From Acidobacteriota bacterium (GTDB taxonomy: Bacteria; Acidobacteriota; Terriglobia; Terriglobales; Acidobacteriaceae), in assembly GCA_021778815.1 (NCBI GenBank), contig JAJYBW010000185.1:1-6857 (forward strand): DNA of 6,857 bases, read 5' to 3'. The notes beneath the pieces are model-generated. The model was not told the origin of the DNA. It was given only the letters and a program-made list of their open reading frames with translations, and ran no database searches. Below are positions 1 to 6,514 of the stretch, in pieces; positions within the stretch are counted from its first letter, which is position 1; the number at the start of each line of letters is the position of its first letter. The position numbers were made by a program, and so were the translations under genes.

Positions 1-632
1 GGTTCTTCGAATCGGACGCGCTGGTGGAAACGCCAAAACCGGGTAAGCTACAGACGCAGGCGGCGGTCCTGTTGAGCGCTCAGACTATCGCCGAAGCTGC
101 CGCGAAAAACGCAAATTCGCTCGGCTATTTTGCTGTCATTGATAACAGTTGCGATGAATGGGAGTACAAAGCCGCGGCTGGACATTTGCTCGATCGACTG
201 CGAACTGTCCGCGTCCATCACCCTCGCGCATGCATCATCTCGACGGGCGAAGTTAGTGTGACTTTGCCGGCAGCCAACGACACCGTGGGAACGGTCGGCG
301 TCGGCGGACGCAATCAGCAGTTTGCCCTCTATGCCGCCACTCTTCTCGGCCCGGGAGACGACCCGGTGGCTATTCTCTCGGCCGGATCCGACGGCATCGA
401 CGGAAATAGTCCCGCAGCCGGAGCTGTGGTAGATTGCGAGACGGTCGCAGGTGATGCGCTGTCCCCGGCAAAGCGCGCGCTGGGGCAGTTCGACGCTTAT
501 TCCTTCCTCTCCAGTCGAGGTGCGTCAATCGTAATCGGGCCCTCGGGAAACAATCTTCGCGATTTGCGAGTCCTGGTCGCAGGAGAGCCTCAAACTCCGG
601 TGAGGTCAAGAGTTGGGGCGGAAATTCCATAA
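1..632 (+). CDS. Glycerate 2-kinase (MOFRL/GckA-type), C-terminal part, 5' end outside window
   Basis: This enzyme family phosphorylates D-glycerate to 2-phosphoglycerate with ATP in the cytoplasm, linking glyoxylate, tartrate or serine breakdown to glycolysis. The frame is open from base 3 with no need for an internal start; the GTG at 24 lies inside the family-like sequence, so the gene begins before the window. Seen in order: a helical segment rich in alanine (AQTIAEAAAKNANSLGY), an STGE motif at 240-251 (usual form SGGE), the GGRNQ motif of the MOFRL domain at 303-317, the signature AGSDGIDGNSPAAGAVVD from 381 to 434, and GPSGNN at 537-554 (usual form GPTGTN). The last hallmark is followed by a tail of roughly 20 residues rich in V, R and P, whereas many family members stop soon after it. 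The family is clear from GGRNQ and SDGIDG; the altered glycine/threonine positions make it a divergent member. The downstream kinase gene is 355 bases away and probably a separate transcription unit. Confidence 0.88.
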   Translation, partial: FFESDALVETPKPGKLQTQAAVLLSAQTIAEAAAKNANSLGYFAVIDNSCDEWEYKAAAGHLLDRLRTVRVHHPRACIISTGEVSVTLPAANDTVGTVGVGGRNQQFALYAATLLGPGDDPVAILSAGSDGIDGNSPAAGAVVDCETVAGDALSPAKRALGQFDAYSFLSSRGASIVIGPSGNNLRDLRVLVAGEPQTPVRSRVGAEIP

Positions 633-817
633 ATCATATATTTCGATTTAGAATAGTGGATGCTTTCGGAAAATTTACACGGCTCCGGGCACGAATGACC
701 CCGATTCTGGCAGGCAGACGCCAATTGGTCGTGCGACGGGAATTTGCGGTGGCAAGATGCAACTTAAAGCAAAAAGCAGCCCGCAGCAGAATGGCGAGCA
801 TCAACGACGACGGTTGG

Positions 818-837
818 AGCTCGACGTTGCACGAGCT
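818..837. promoter_or_regulatory. Palindrome AGCTCG-N8-CGAGCT, candidate enhancer site (UAS)
   Basis: Perfect 6-bp arms separated by 8 bases, centre at 827.5. That is about 98 bases upstream of the transcription start predicted from the sigma-54 promoter, the usual distance at which dimers of NtrC-type activators bind. The adjacent operon encodes such an activator, so autoregulation is the natural inference. Six-base arms can occur by chance and no second copy was found, so the assignment is tentative. Confidence 0.4.
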
Positions 838-898
838 AAGTACTTTAAGTGATGGCATCTGCATGACGTAGATTCCCCGAAGGCTGCGCTTGGTGAGT

Positions 899-915
899 CT
901 GGCACGCAAGTTGCA
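899..915 (+). promoter_or_regulatory. Sigma-54 (RpoN) -24/-12 promoter
   Basis: The sequence reads CTGGCACG-CAAG-TTGCA and matches the sigma-54 consensus YTGGCACG-N4-TTGCW at every defined position. The invariant GG is at 901-902 and the invariant GC at 913-914, with the required 10 bases between them. Taking C914 as -12 puts the start near A926, giving a leader of about 62 bases before the kinase ATG at 988. The operon behind it encodes a sigma-54-dependent activator, which supports the site by context. The match was read directly; activity is inferred. Confidence 0.85.
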
Positions 916-969
916 CAACAGTTCGATACTGCATCAGAAACCGCACAATTAGCCTTGGCATTCTGACGC

Positions 970-975
970 GGAGAG
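970..975 (+). promoter_or_regulatory. Ribosome binding site for the histidine kinase gene
   Basis: GGAGAG lies 12 bases before the ATG at 988. The spacing is a little long, but no better start with a ribosome site is seen, and the first transmembrane helix begins within ten residues of this ATG, as expected for a complete N-terminus. Confidence 0.5.
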
Positions 976-987
976 ATAAGCCTCAAA

Positions 988-3834
988 ATGCCCCGGAACA
1001 TTCCATTCCGAATCGCCGCAGTCGTACTGGCAACGTTGACTGTTGCCGCGGTGATTCTGGCATCCATCAACTATAGCCACGAAGGCCAATACCCGATTCC
1101 GACAGACCAGGTTTGGTGGGCTGAAGCTCCCGGTGGGCTGATCGCACAAAAAGTGCTGGCCCATGGCCCCGGCGACCGCGCAGGCATTGAAGCGGGCGAT
1201 CTGCTGACGTCCGTCAATAACCATCGCACCCCGCGCATCACAGCGCAGCAGCGGCAACTGTTCACAACCGGCATCTGGAGTAAGGCAACCTACTCGGTCA
1301 TCCGCGCGGGTGTTCGCCTTGAGATTCCAGTGATCCTGGTGCCAATGGATCGGGATATCAACGTCGGTCTGCGCTTGATTGCGTTGGTTTACTTATTGAT
1401 TGGCCTCTACATTTTGTTTCGACGCTGGACCGCACCGCGTTCGGTTCACTTCTACATCTTCTGTCTGGCGTCTTTCATTCTGTACTCCTTTAACTACACC
1501 GGAAAGCTGAACCTTTTCGACTGGTTCATCTTCTGGGGAAATATTGTTGCCAGCGCCGCACAGCCGGCACTGTTCCTCCACTTCGCCTTCACCTTTCCGG
1601 AACATAATCCAACCATGCGTCGGCGTCGCATGGCGTGGCTACTCTATCTCCCGGGAATCGCACTTGTTGGCATCTTCATAGCGGCGATTCACCTCTGGTC
1701 CGCTACAGATCTGCTCCTGCACCGACTCTGGCAGGTTGCGACCGGCTACATGACGTTGTATTACGTGACAGCGGCATTGGTGTTTTTCGTCAACTATCGC
1801 CGAGCAGACAATCCGCTGACGCGGCAACAGCTGAAATGGTTGACCCGCGGCACCCTGCTCGCGGTCATCCCCTTCACCCTGCTCTATGCGATCCCCTATT
1901 TGCTGGCCCGGGCGTCGGCACCCACGCTGCTGAGCCAGATCGGCGTATTGTGCCAGGTCTTTCTTCCACTGACGTTCAGTTACGCGATCGTGCGCTATCG
2001 GCTGATGGACGTCGACCTGATCTTCAAGCGCGGCGTGACCTACACTTTGGCCAGCATCACGCTGGTCGCCATCTACTTTGGTGCGGTTGCGTTCGCCGGT
2101 GAGGTGGTACACACTCGATTGCCGGCGGCCGGAGGCTGGGGGCTGGCCACCGCGATTATTATTGCGGCACTGGTCTTCGAGCCAATCAAGCGCGCCATTC
2201 AGGATCGTGTAGACCGCGTCTTTGACCGCAAGCGCCTCGACTCTCGGGCTACCCTGGTTGAATTTGCTCGAAGCCTGAACACTCAAACCGATTTGCGTGC
2301 GCTGCTGAATGCCCTGGTCGATCGGCTGCCGCGCATTTTGCAGGTCGCCCGGGTTGGCGTCTTTCTCGATGATGAGCGTGACTCCCGCGTATCGAAGTTT
2401 CGACTGGCGGCCAGTCATGGAATTCCCGCAGTAGCGTTGAGTCATACCGAAAGTCTGGAGACAGGATTTCTTCGCTTCGATGGCCGCGAGGACGGTTCGC
2501 ATATCTTTCTGGAAAGCACGCAGAATGCGCCCCACCTGACCGAAAGCCAGCAGCGCGCCGTCTCCTTGCTAGATCTGAATTATTACCTTCCCTGCCGAGT
2601 GCAGCAGCGTACCATTGCGGTGCTGGGGCTGGGTCGCACCATCAATGGGGATTTTTTATCCAGCGAAGACGTCGAACTGCTGGAAACACTGGCCAGCTAT
2701 GTCGGCATTGCCATCCAGAATGCACGCCTGTACGCCAAGCTTGAGGAGAAAATTGCCGAGTACGAGCAGCTGAAAGAGTTCAACGAAAATATCGTCGAGT
2801 CCATCAACATCGGCATTCTGGCCGTCGACCTGGCCGACCGCATCGACAGCTGGAACGCGCAGATGGAATCCATGTATGCAGTGCCGCGGTCGGAAGCGCT
2901 GAACCAGCCGCTGGCAAGTTTATTCCCGGCAGATTTTCTGGCCGAGTACGACAGAGTGAAACACGAAAACGGCGTGCATAATCTCTACAAATTCCAACTG
3001 GCCACCCGTGCCGGAGAAATTCGCAACGCCAACATCACGATCGCTCCGTTGGTCGATAAAGACTTTACCAGCGTCGGCCGCATCATCCTGGTCGATGACA
3101 TTACGGAGCGAGTGCAGCTGGAAAGCCAGTTGATGCAGGCAGACAAGCTTTCGTCGATCGGTCTGCTGGCAGCCGGCATTGCCCACGAGGTCAACACTCC
3201 CCTGGCCGTGATTTCGTCGTATACACAGATGATGGCCAAGCAGATTCGTAGCGACGACCGGACTGCGCCTCTATTAGACAAAATCACTCAGCAGACATTT
3301 CGCGCCTCGGAAATTGTAAACAGTCTGCTGAACTTTTCCCGTACCAGCACCATCGAGTTTAAAGCTGTCAGTGTGAATCACGTGCTGCATGAGACCCTGG
3401 CGCTGTTGCAGCATCAGTTCAACACCGCAAACATTACCCTCGACCTGGCGCTGCAGCCGGAGTTGCCAGACATCCTGGGTAACATGGGGAAACTGCAGCA
3501 GGTGTTTCTGAACCTGTTTCTAAACGCAAAAGACGCGATGGCCGAAGGTGGCATACTGCGGGTGGAAACCGTCGACAATGGACAAGTCGAGGTGATCATT
3601 GGCGACACAGGTTCCGGCATCGCAGCCGAAAATCTGCGTCGCATCTATGATCCCTTCTTCACTACCAAAACCGCTGTTGTTGAAGGTCAGCGGCGTGGGA
3701 CGGGTCTCGGCCTCTCTGTTAGCTACGGCATCATTCAAGAGCATGCCGGCAAGATTCAGGTGGACAGTAAGGTGGGTCGCGGCACAACGTTCCATCTGCA
3801 ATTTCCAAAATTGAGGAAGCCCGTTCATGCCTGA
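988..3834 (+). CDS. Membrane sensor histidine kinase (PDZ, multi-TM, GAF, PAS, HisKA, HATPase)
   Basis: A 948-residue sensor kinase, probably in the inner membrane. A first helix (about 9-27) is followed by a PDZ-like domain (about 45-118) with GGLIAQKV as the ligand-loop equivalent and AGIEAGDLLTSVN. About nine more helices follow (near 126-144, 153-170, 179-203, 216-237, 249-269, 288-307, 314-334, 352-371, 384-400). Arginine-rich loops (RRW, RRRR, NYRR, VRYR) fall on the cytoplasmic side of this model, placing PDZ outside. Then come a GAF domain (about 420-581), a short linker helix, and PAS (about 598-712). HisKA has phospho-acceptor H733 in HEVNT, which also fits the ExxT phosphatase motif (E734, T737). 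HATPase has N846 in the N-box, D873 in GDTGSGI, FFTTK at 890-894 and GTGLGL at 904-909. All catalytic motifs are intact. The core resembles NtrB-type kinases, and the adjacent NtrC-type regulator is the likely partner. The signal is unknown; GAF and PAS may add cytoplasmic inputs. Confidence 0.93.
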   Translation: MPRNIPFRIAAVVLATLTVAAVILASINYSHEGQYPIPTDQVWWAEAPGGLIAQKVLAHGPGDRAGIEAGDLLTSVNNHRTPRITAQQRQLFTTGIWSKATYSVIRAGVRLEIPVILVPMDRDINVGLRLIALVYLLIGLYILFRRWTAPRSVHFYIFCLASFILYSFNYTGKLNLFDWFIFWGNIVASAAQPALFLHFAFTFPEHNPTMRRRRMAWLLYLPGIALVGIFIAAIHLWSATDLLLHRLWQVATGYMTLYYVTAALVFFVNYRRADNPLTRQQLKWLTRGTLLAVIPFTLLYAIPYLLARASAPTLLSQIGVLCQVFLPLTFSYAIVRYRLMDVDLIFKRGVTYTLASITLVAIYFGAVAFAGEVVHTRLPAAGGWGLATAIIIAALVFEPIKRAIQDRVDRVFDRKRLDSRATLVEFARSLNTQTDLRALLNALVDRLPRILQVARVGVFLDDERDSRVSKFRLAASHGIPAVALSHTESLETGFLRFDGREDGSHIFLESTQNAPHLTESQQRAVSLLDLNYYLPCRVQQRTIAVLGLGRTINGDFLSSEDVELLETLASYVGIAIQNARLYAKLEEKIAEYEQLKEFNENIVESINIGILAVDLADRIDSWNAQMESMYAVPRSEALNQPLASLFPADFLAEYDRVKHENGVHNLYKFQLATRAGEIRNANITIAPLVDKDFTSVGRIILVDDITERVQLESQLMQADKLSSIGLLAAGIAHEVNTPLAVISSYTQMMAKQIRSDDRTAPLLDKITQQTFRASEIVNSLLNFSRTSTIEFKAVSVNHVLHETLALLQHQFNTANITLDLALQPELPDILGNMGKLQQVFLNLFLNAKDAMAEGGILRVETVDNGQVEVIIGDTGSGIAAENLRRIYDPFFTTKTAVVEGQRRGTGLGLSVSYGIIQEHAGKIQVDSKVGRGTTFHLQFPKLRKPVHA
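3813..3817 (+). promoter_or_regulatory. Ribosome binding site for the response regulator, inside the kinase gene
   Basis: GAGGA ends 9 bases before the ATG at 3827 and lies within the last codons of the kinase gene. It fixes the regulator start at 3827, which overlaps the kinase stop codon region by 8 bases, an arrangement typical of translational coupling. Confidence 0.75.
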
Positions 3835-5257
3835 GGTTGTGCACGAAACGATTTCACCAGAAACCGACAGTACCCTTCCGCTCCGCATCATCATCATTGA
3901 CGATGAAGCCGCCATTCGCGAATCGCTGCAACTGCTGCTGGACCTGGAAGGCTTTGAGGTCGCCACCGCGCCGGACGGAGCAAAGGGTTTAAAGGCTCTG
4001 GAAGAATCCGTGTTCGATTTGGTGCTGCTTGATCTTGCGCTACCCGGTCAAAGCGGATTTGAAATCCTCCAGGCGATTCGCGCCCGCCATGCAAATCTTC
4101 CTGTCATCATGATTACGGCGTACGGCACGGTGCAGAATGTCGTCGAAGCCATGCATTTCGGCGCCAACAATTTCATCCAGAAGCCCTGGGACAATGAAAA
4201 ATTGCTGGCCGACATCCGCGGCGCCATCGGGCAGCATCGTGCGGAAACAGAAAATATCCAACTGAAACGCGCCCTGAAGCAGCGCTACAGTTTTGAGAAC
4301 ATCATCGGCAAGAGTGAGCCCATGCAAGCCGTATTGGACCTGGTGGGCCAGGTAGCCCCCAGCCGCTCCACTGTGCTGGTACAGGGCGAAAGCGGCACTG
4401 GCAAGGAACTAATCGCCAAAGCGATCCACTCCCATTCACCACGCCGCGACAAGCCCTTTGTTCCCGTCCACACGGGCGCTGTGCCGTCAGATCTGCTGGA
4501 GAGCACTCTGTTCGGCCATGTCAAGGGCGCCTTCACCTCCGCCATCGCTTCAAAGAAGGGGCTATTCGAAATTGCCAATGGGGGCACGCTGTTTCTGGAC
4601 GAAATCGGCACCATGGCGCTAGACACGCAGGCAAAGTTGTTGCGCGTTTTGCAGGACCGAAAATTCATGCTGGTCGGCGGCGTGCAAGAGTTGCAGGTGG
4701 ATGTGCGGATTGTCGCAGCCACAAATGCCGACCTGCGACTTGCCGTCCGTGAGGGACGGTTTCGCGAGGATCTCTTTTACCGTTTGAACGTAATCACTAT
4801 CGACCTGCCCCCGCTACGGAATCGAAAAGAAGATATCCCGCTGCTGGTCGCGCATTGTTTGAAGCGATTCTGCGAAGAAAATCAGCTGCCCTTGCGCGCC
4901 ATTTCGCCGGAAACCATGCGAGCGCTGATTGATTATTCCTGGCCGGGAAATGTGCGAGAGCTGGAAAATGTGATTGAACGCTGCGTTGTTCTTTCCACAG
5001 ATCAAACAATTCCGAAAGACCTCTTGCCCGATCATCTGACCGGACGCAGCTACGAAGCCAGCCTGCTGGAGCATAATCCAGATGCATCGCTCTTTGAGAT
5101 TGTGGATGAATTTGAAAAACACATTATCAAAGACCGCCTGGAACACTGTAACTGGAACCAGACCGAGGCGGCCGAAGCCTTTCGCATTCCTCTTTCAACC
5201 CTCAATCAAAAAATCAAGCGATTGAACATCGAGATACGGAAGAAGCTAAAGGATTGA
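3827..5257 (+). CDS. NtrC-family sigma-54-dependent response regulator
   Basis: A 476-residue cytoplasmic activator of sigma-54 RNA polymerase. The receiver domain (about 20-132) has the acidic pair D25/D26, phosphorylation site D69, T97 and K119. The AAA+ domain (about 157-395) has Walker A GESGTGKE at 187-194 (K193), the sigma-54 contact loop at 234-239, Walker B with D258-E259, arginine-finger region FREDLFYRLNV (R313, R319) and sensor II WPGNVRELE at 372-380 (R377). A Fis-type helix-turn-helix ends the protein (about 434-472, with NQTEAAEAF and a recognition helix near 456-466). The loop reads GAFTSA rather than GAFTGA: the key F236 and T237 are kept but the second glycine is S238. The length is normal for the family. 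The gene overlaps the kinase gene by 8 bases, so the two form one operon and very likely a phosphorelay pair. A sigma-54 promoter before the kinase suggests it activates its own operon; other targets are not visible here. Confidence 0.95.
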   Translation: MPEVVHETISPETDSTLPLRIIIIDDEAAIRESLQLLLDLEGFEVATAPDGAKGLKALEESVFDLVLLDLALPGQSGFEILQAIRARHANLPVIMITAYGTVQNVVEAMHFGANNFIQKPWDNEKLLADIRGAIGQHRAETENIQLKRALKQRYSFENIIGKSEPMQAVLDLVGQVAPSRSTVLVQGESGTGKELIAKAIHSHSPRRDKPFVPVHTGAVPSDLLESTLFGHVKGAFTSAIASKKGLFEIANGGTLFLDEIGTMALDTQAKLLRVLQDRKFMLVGGVQELQVDVRIVAATNADLRLAVREGRFREDLFYRLNVITIDLPPLRNRKEDIPLLVAHCLKRFCEENQLPLRAISPETMRALIDYSWPGNVRELENVIERCVVLSTDQTIPKDLLPDHLTGRSYEASLLEHNPDASLFEIVDEFEKHIIKDRLEHCNWNQTEAAEAFRIPLSTLNQKIKRLNIEIRKKLKD

Positions 5258-5264
5258 TTCCTTA
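5246..5264. terminator. Weak imperfect hairpin at the end of the regulator gene
   Basis: CTAA(A)GGA pairs with TCCTTAG around a 5-base loop, with one bulged A. The stem is 7 bp, overlaps the regulator stop codon, and has no T-run on either side, so it is a poor intrinsic terminator. It is the only inverted repeat I see in the 36-base gap between the two convergent genes. Confidence 0.15.
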
Positions 5265-5293
5265 GTCGGGCCATTTCTTCGCGTTATCTTGCT

Positions 5294-6448
5294 TCAATCG
5301 GCGGTAAGAGCCTGCTCCAAGTCCGCCACAATATCCTCAACATCTTCAATTCCAACCGAGATGCGCACCAAGCCGTCCGTTATGCCGAGCTTGCGCCTGC
5401 CTTCCTCTCCAATCGCGGCATGGGTCATCGACGCCGGATGGGAAATCAGGGTTTCCACTCCGCCCAGTGACTCCGCCAGGCTGCATATTTCCACCTTGCG
5501 CAACATGCGATTGGCGGCTTCGAGCGATCCCAGGTCAAAGCTCAACATCGAACCGAAGCCTGACATCTGCCGCCTGGCCAGTTCATATTGGGGATGGTCC
5601 GGCAGCCCAGGATAATAGACGCTCCGCACTTTCGGGTGCTTCTGTAGCCACTCGGCAACAATGCGACCGTTGGCGTCATGCTGGCGCATCCGCACCGCCA
5701 GCGTCTTGACTCCACGCAACAACAGCCACGCCTCAAATGGCGACAGAATGCCGCCAGTGCATTTTTGAACAAAGGCGAATGTCTCCGCATGCTCAGGCCT
5801 AGTGCCGATCAGCACTCCACCCAGGCCGTCGGAATGGCCATTCAAAAATTTTGTCGTCGAATGCATGACAATGTCTGCGCCAAATTCAATGGGTCGCTGA
5901 AAGTACGGCGACATGAATGTGTTGTCGACACTCAATTCGACACCGTGACTGTGACAAATAGCGGCGACGGCTGCAATATCCGTCAGAGCCAGCATTGGAT
6001 TCGTGGGCGTTTCGATATGCACCAGTTTTGTCGTGGGTCGAATCGCCTTGTCAACATTACTCGCGTCGGAAGTGTTGACGTAGGTGAACTCGAGTCCATA
6101 CCGGGTCAGTACCTGGTTGAACAGCCGCGTCGTTCCGCCGTACATATTGTCGCTGCAAACGATGTGATCTCCGCTCTTCATCATGGTGCAGAGCGCGGTG
6201 ATGGCTGCCATTCCACTGCCAAAAACATGGGCTGAAGTTCCGCTTTCCAACGACGCGAAATTTTCCTCCAGCGCCGTGCGCGTCGGATTGGAAACCCGAG
6301 AATACTCATACCCTTTATTCTTGCCAATCTCCTGCTGCACATAGGTAGAGCTGGCATAAATGGGAATATTGACCGCGCCTGTGAGAGGGTCGGGCGCCTG
6401 TCCATCGTGAATTGCGCGGGTCGAAAAACCCTTCTTCTTTTCTGCCAT
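5294..6448 (-). CDS. Cystathionine gamma-lyase / gamma-synthase (Cys/Met metabolism PLP enzyme)
   Basis: A 384-residue PLP-dependent enzyme of the Cys/Met metabolism family, a normal length for MetB/MccB-type proteins. The start at 6448 is chosen because AAGGGA lies 8 bases upstream and the protein then opens with MAEKKKGFSTRAIHDGQ, the usual beginning of this family. Seen: YSRVSNPT at 49-56 (Y49 and R51, expected to bind the cofactor phosphate of the neighbouring subunit), GSGMAAI at 77-83, Y103 (stacks on the PLP ring), D175 (pairs with the ring nitrogen), and STTKFLNGHSDG with Schiff-base lysine K200. Near the C-terminus SLAESLGGVETL and HPASMTHA match the substrate-carboxylate region. The glutamate in GGVE is shared by gamma-lyases and gamma-synthases, so the sequence alone does not settle direction. 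The upstream neighbour resembles cystathionine beta-synthase, which favours the lyase role of reverse transsulfuration (cystathionine to cysteine, 2-oxobutyrate and ammonia). The gap to that gene is 66 bases, so they are probably co-transcribed. Confidence 0.93.
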   Translation of the reverse strand: MAEKKKGFSTRAIHDGQAPDPLTGAVNIPIYASSTYVQQEIGKNKGYEYSRVSNPTRTALEENFASLESGTSAHVFGSGMAAITALCTMMKSGDHIVCSDNMYGGTTRLFNQVLTRYGLEFTYVNTSDASNVDKAIRPTTKLVHIETPTNPMLALTDIAAVAAICHSHGVELSVDNTFMSPYFQRPIEFGADIVMHSTTKFLNGHSDGLGGVLIGTRPEHAETFAFVQKCTGGILSPFEAWLLLRGVKTLAVRMRQHDANGRIVAEWLQKHPKVRSVYYPGLPDHPQYELARRQMSGFGSMLSFDLGSLEAANRMLRKVEICSLAESLGGVETLISHPASMTHAAIGEEGRRKLGITDGLVRISVGIEDVEDIVADLEQALTAD

Positions 6449-6455
6449 TTGCTTA

Positions 6456-6462
6456 TTCCCTT
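6456..6462 (-). promoter_or_regulatory. Ribosome binding site deciding the start of the cystathionine gamma-lyase gene
   Basis: On the minus strand AAGGGAA stands about 8 bases before the ATG at 6448. The further upstream GTG at 6499 has no comparable site and would add 17 residues not typical of the family, so the ATG is preferred. Confidence 0.65.
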
Positions 6463-6514
6463 GCGTGTTTAGATCGATCGGCGTGGAGACCAGAATCACC
6501 TAACGGCCAGTACC

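Larger units (their letters stand above)
633..987. other. Intergenic region upstream of the two-component operon
   Basis: A stretch of 355 bases without a convincing gene. Its first 30 bases are AT-rich, and I see no stable hairpin with a T-run that would terminate the upstream gene. An open frame at 656-871 (71 codons from GTG) has an arginine-rich composition, no recognisable domain and no ribosome binding site, so I do not call it. The right half holds the regulatory elements listed separately: a palindrome at 818-837, flanking inverted repeats, and the sigma-54 promoter at 899-915. No IHF-like site was obvious between the palindrome and the promoter. Confidence 0.7.

Noticed and set aside
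24..26. GTG as the true start of the left-edge gene
   Set aside because: The frame is open and family-like upstream to the window edge, and a glycerate kinase needs a much longer N-terminal part than this start would allow.
649..654. TAGAAT as a sigma-70 -10 element after the first gene
   Set aside because: No acceptable -35 element lies 16-18 bases upstream, and no gene starts at a sensible distance behind it.
656..871. Open frame of 71 codons starting with GTG in the intergenic region
   Set aside because: No ribosome binding site, no recognisable domain, arginine-rich composition as in random frames, and it covers the candidate enhancer region.
1639..2535. Long open frame of 298 codons antisense to the kinase gene
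   Set aside because: It lies opposite an unambiguous membrane-domain and GAF coding sequence, is glutamine- and arginine-rich with no domain, and is a typical shadow frame in GC-rich coding DNA.
3520..3966. Serine- and methionine-rich antisense frame across the kinase/regulator junction
   Set aside because: It mirrors the HATPase and receiver coding sequence and shows no motif or start signal of its own.
6472..6479. GATCGATC palindrome between the two minus-strand genes
   Set aside because: Short self-complementary repeat with no copy nearby, inside a 66-base operon gap; chance is sufficient.
6449..6499. Upstream GTG at 6499 as start of the gamma-lyase gene
   Set aside because: It lacks a ribosome binding site and would add 17 residues foreign to the family; the ATG at 6448 has AAGGGA at good spacing.
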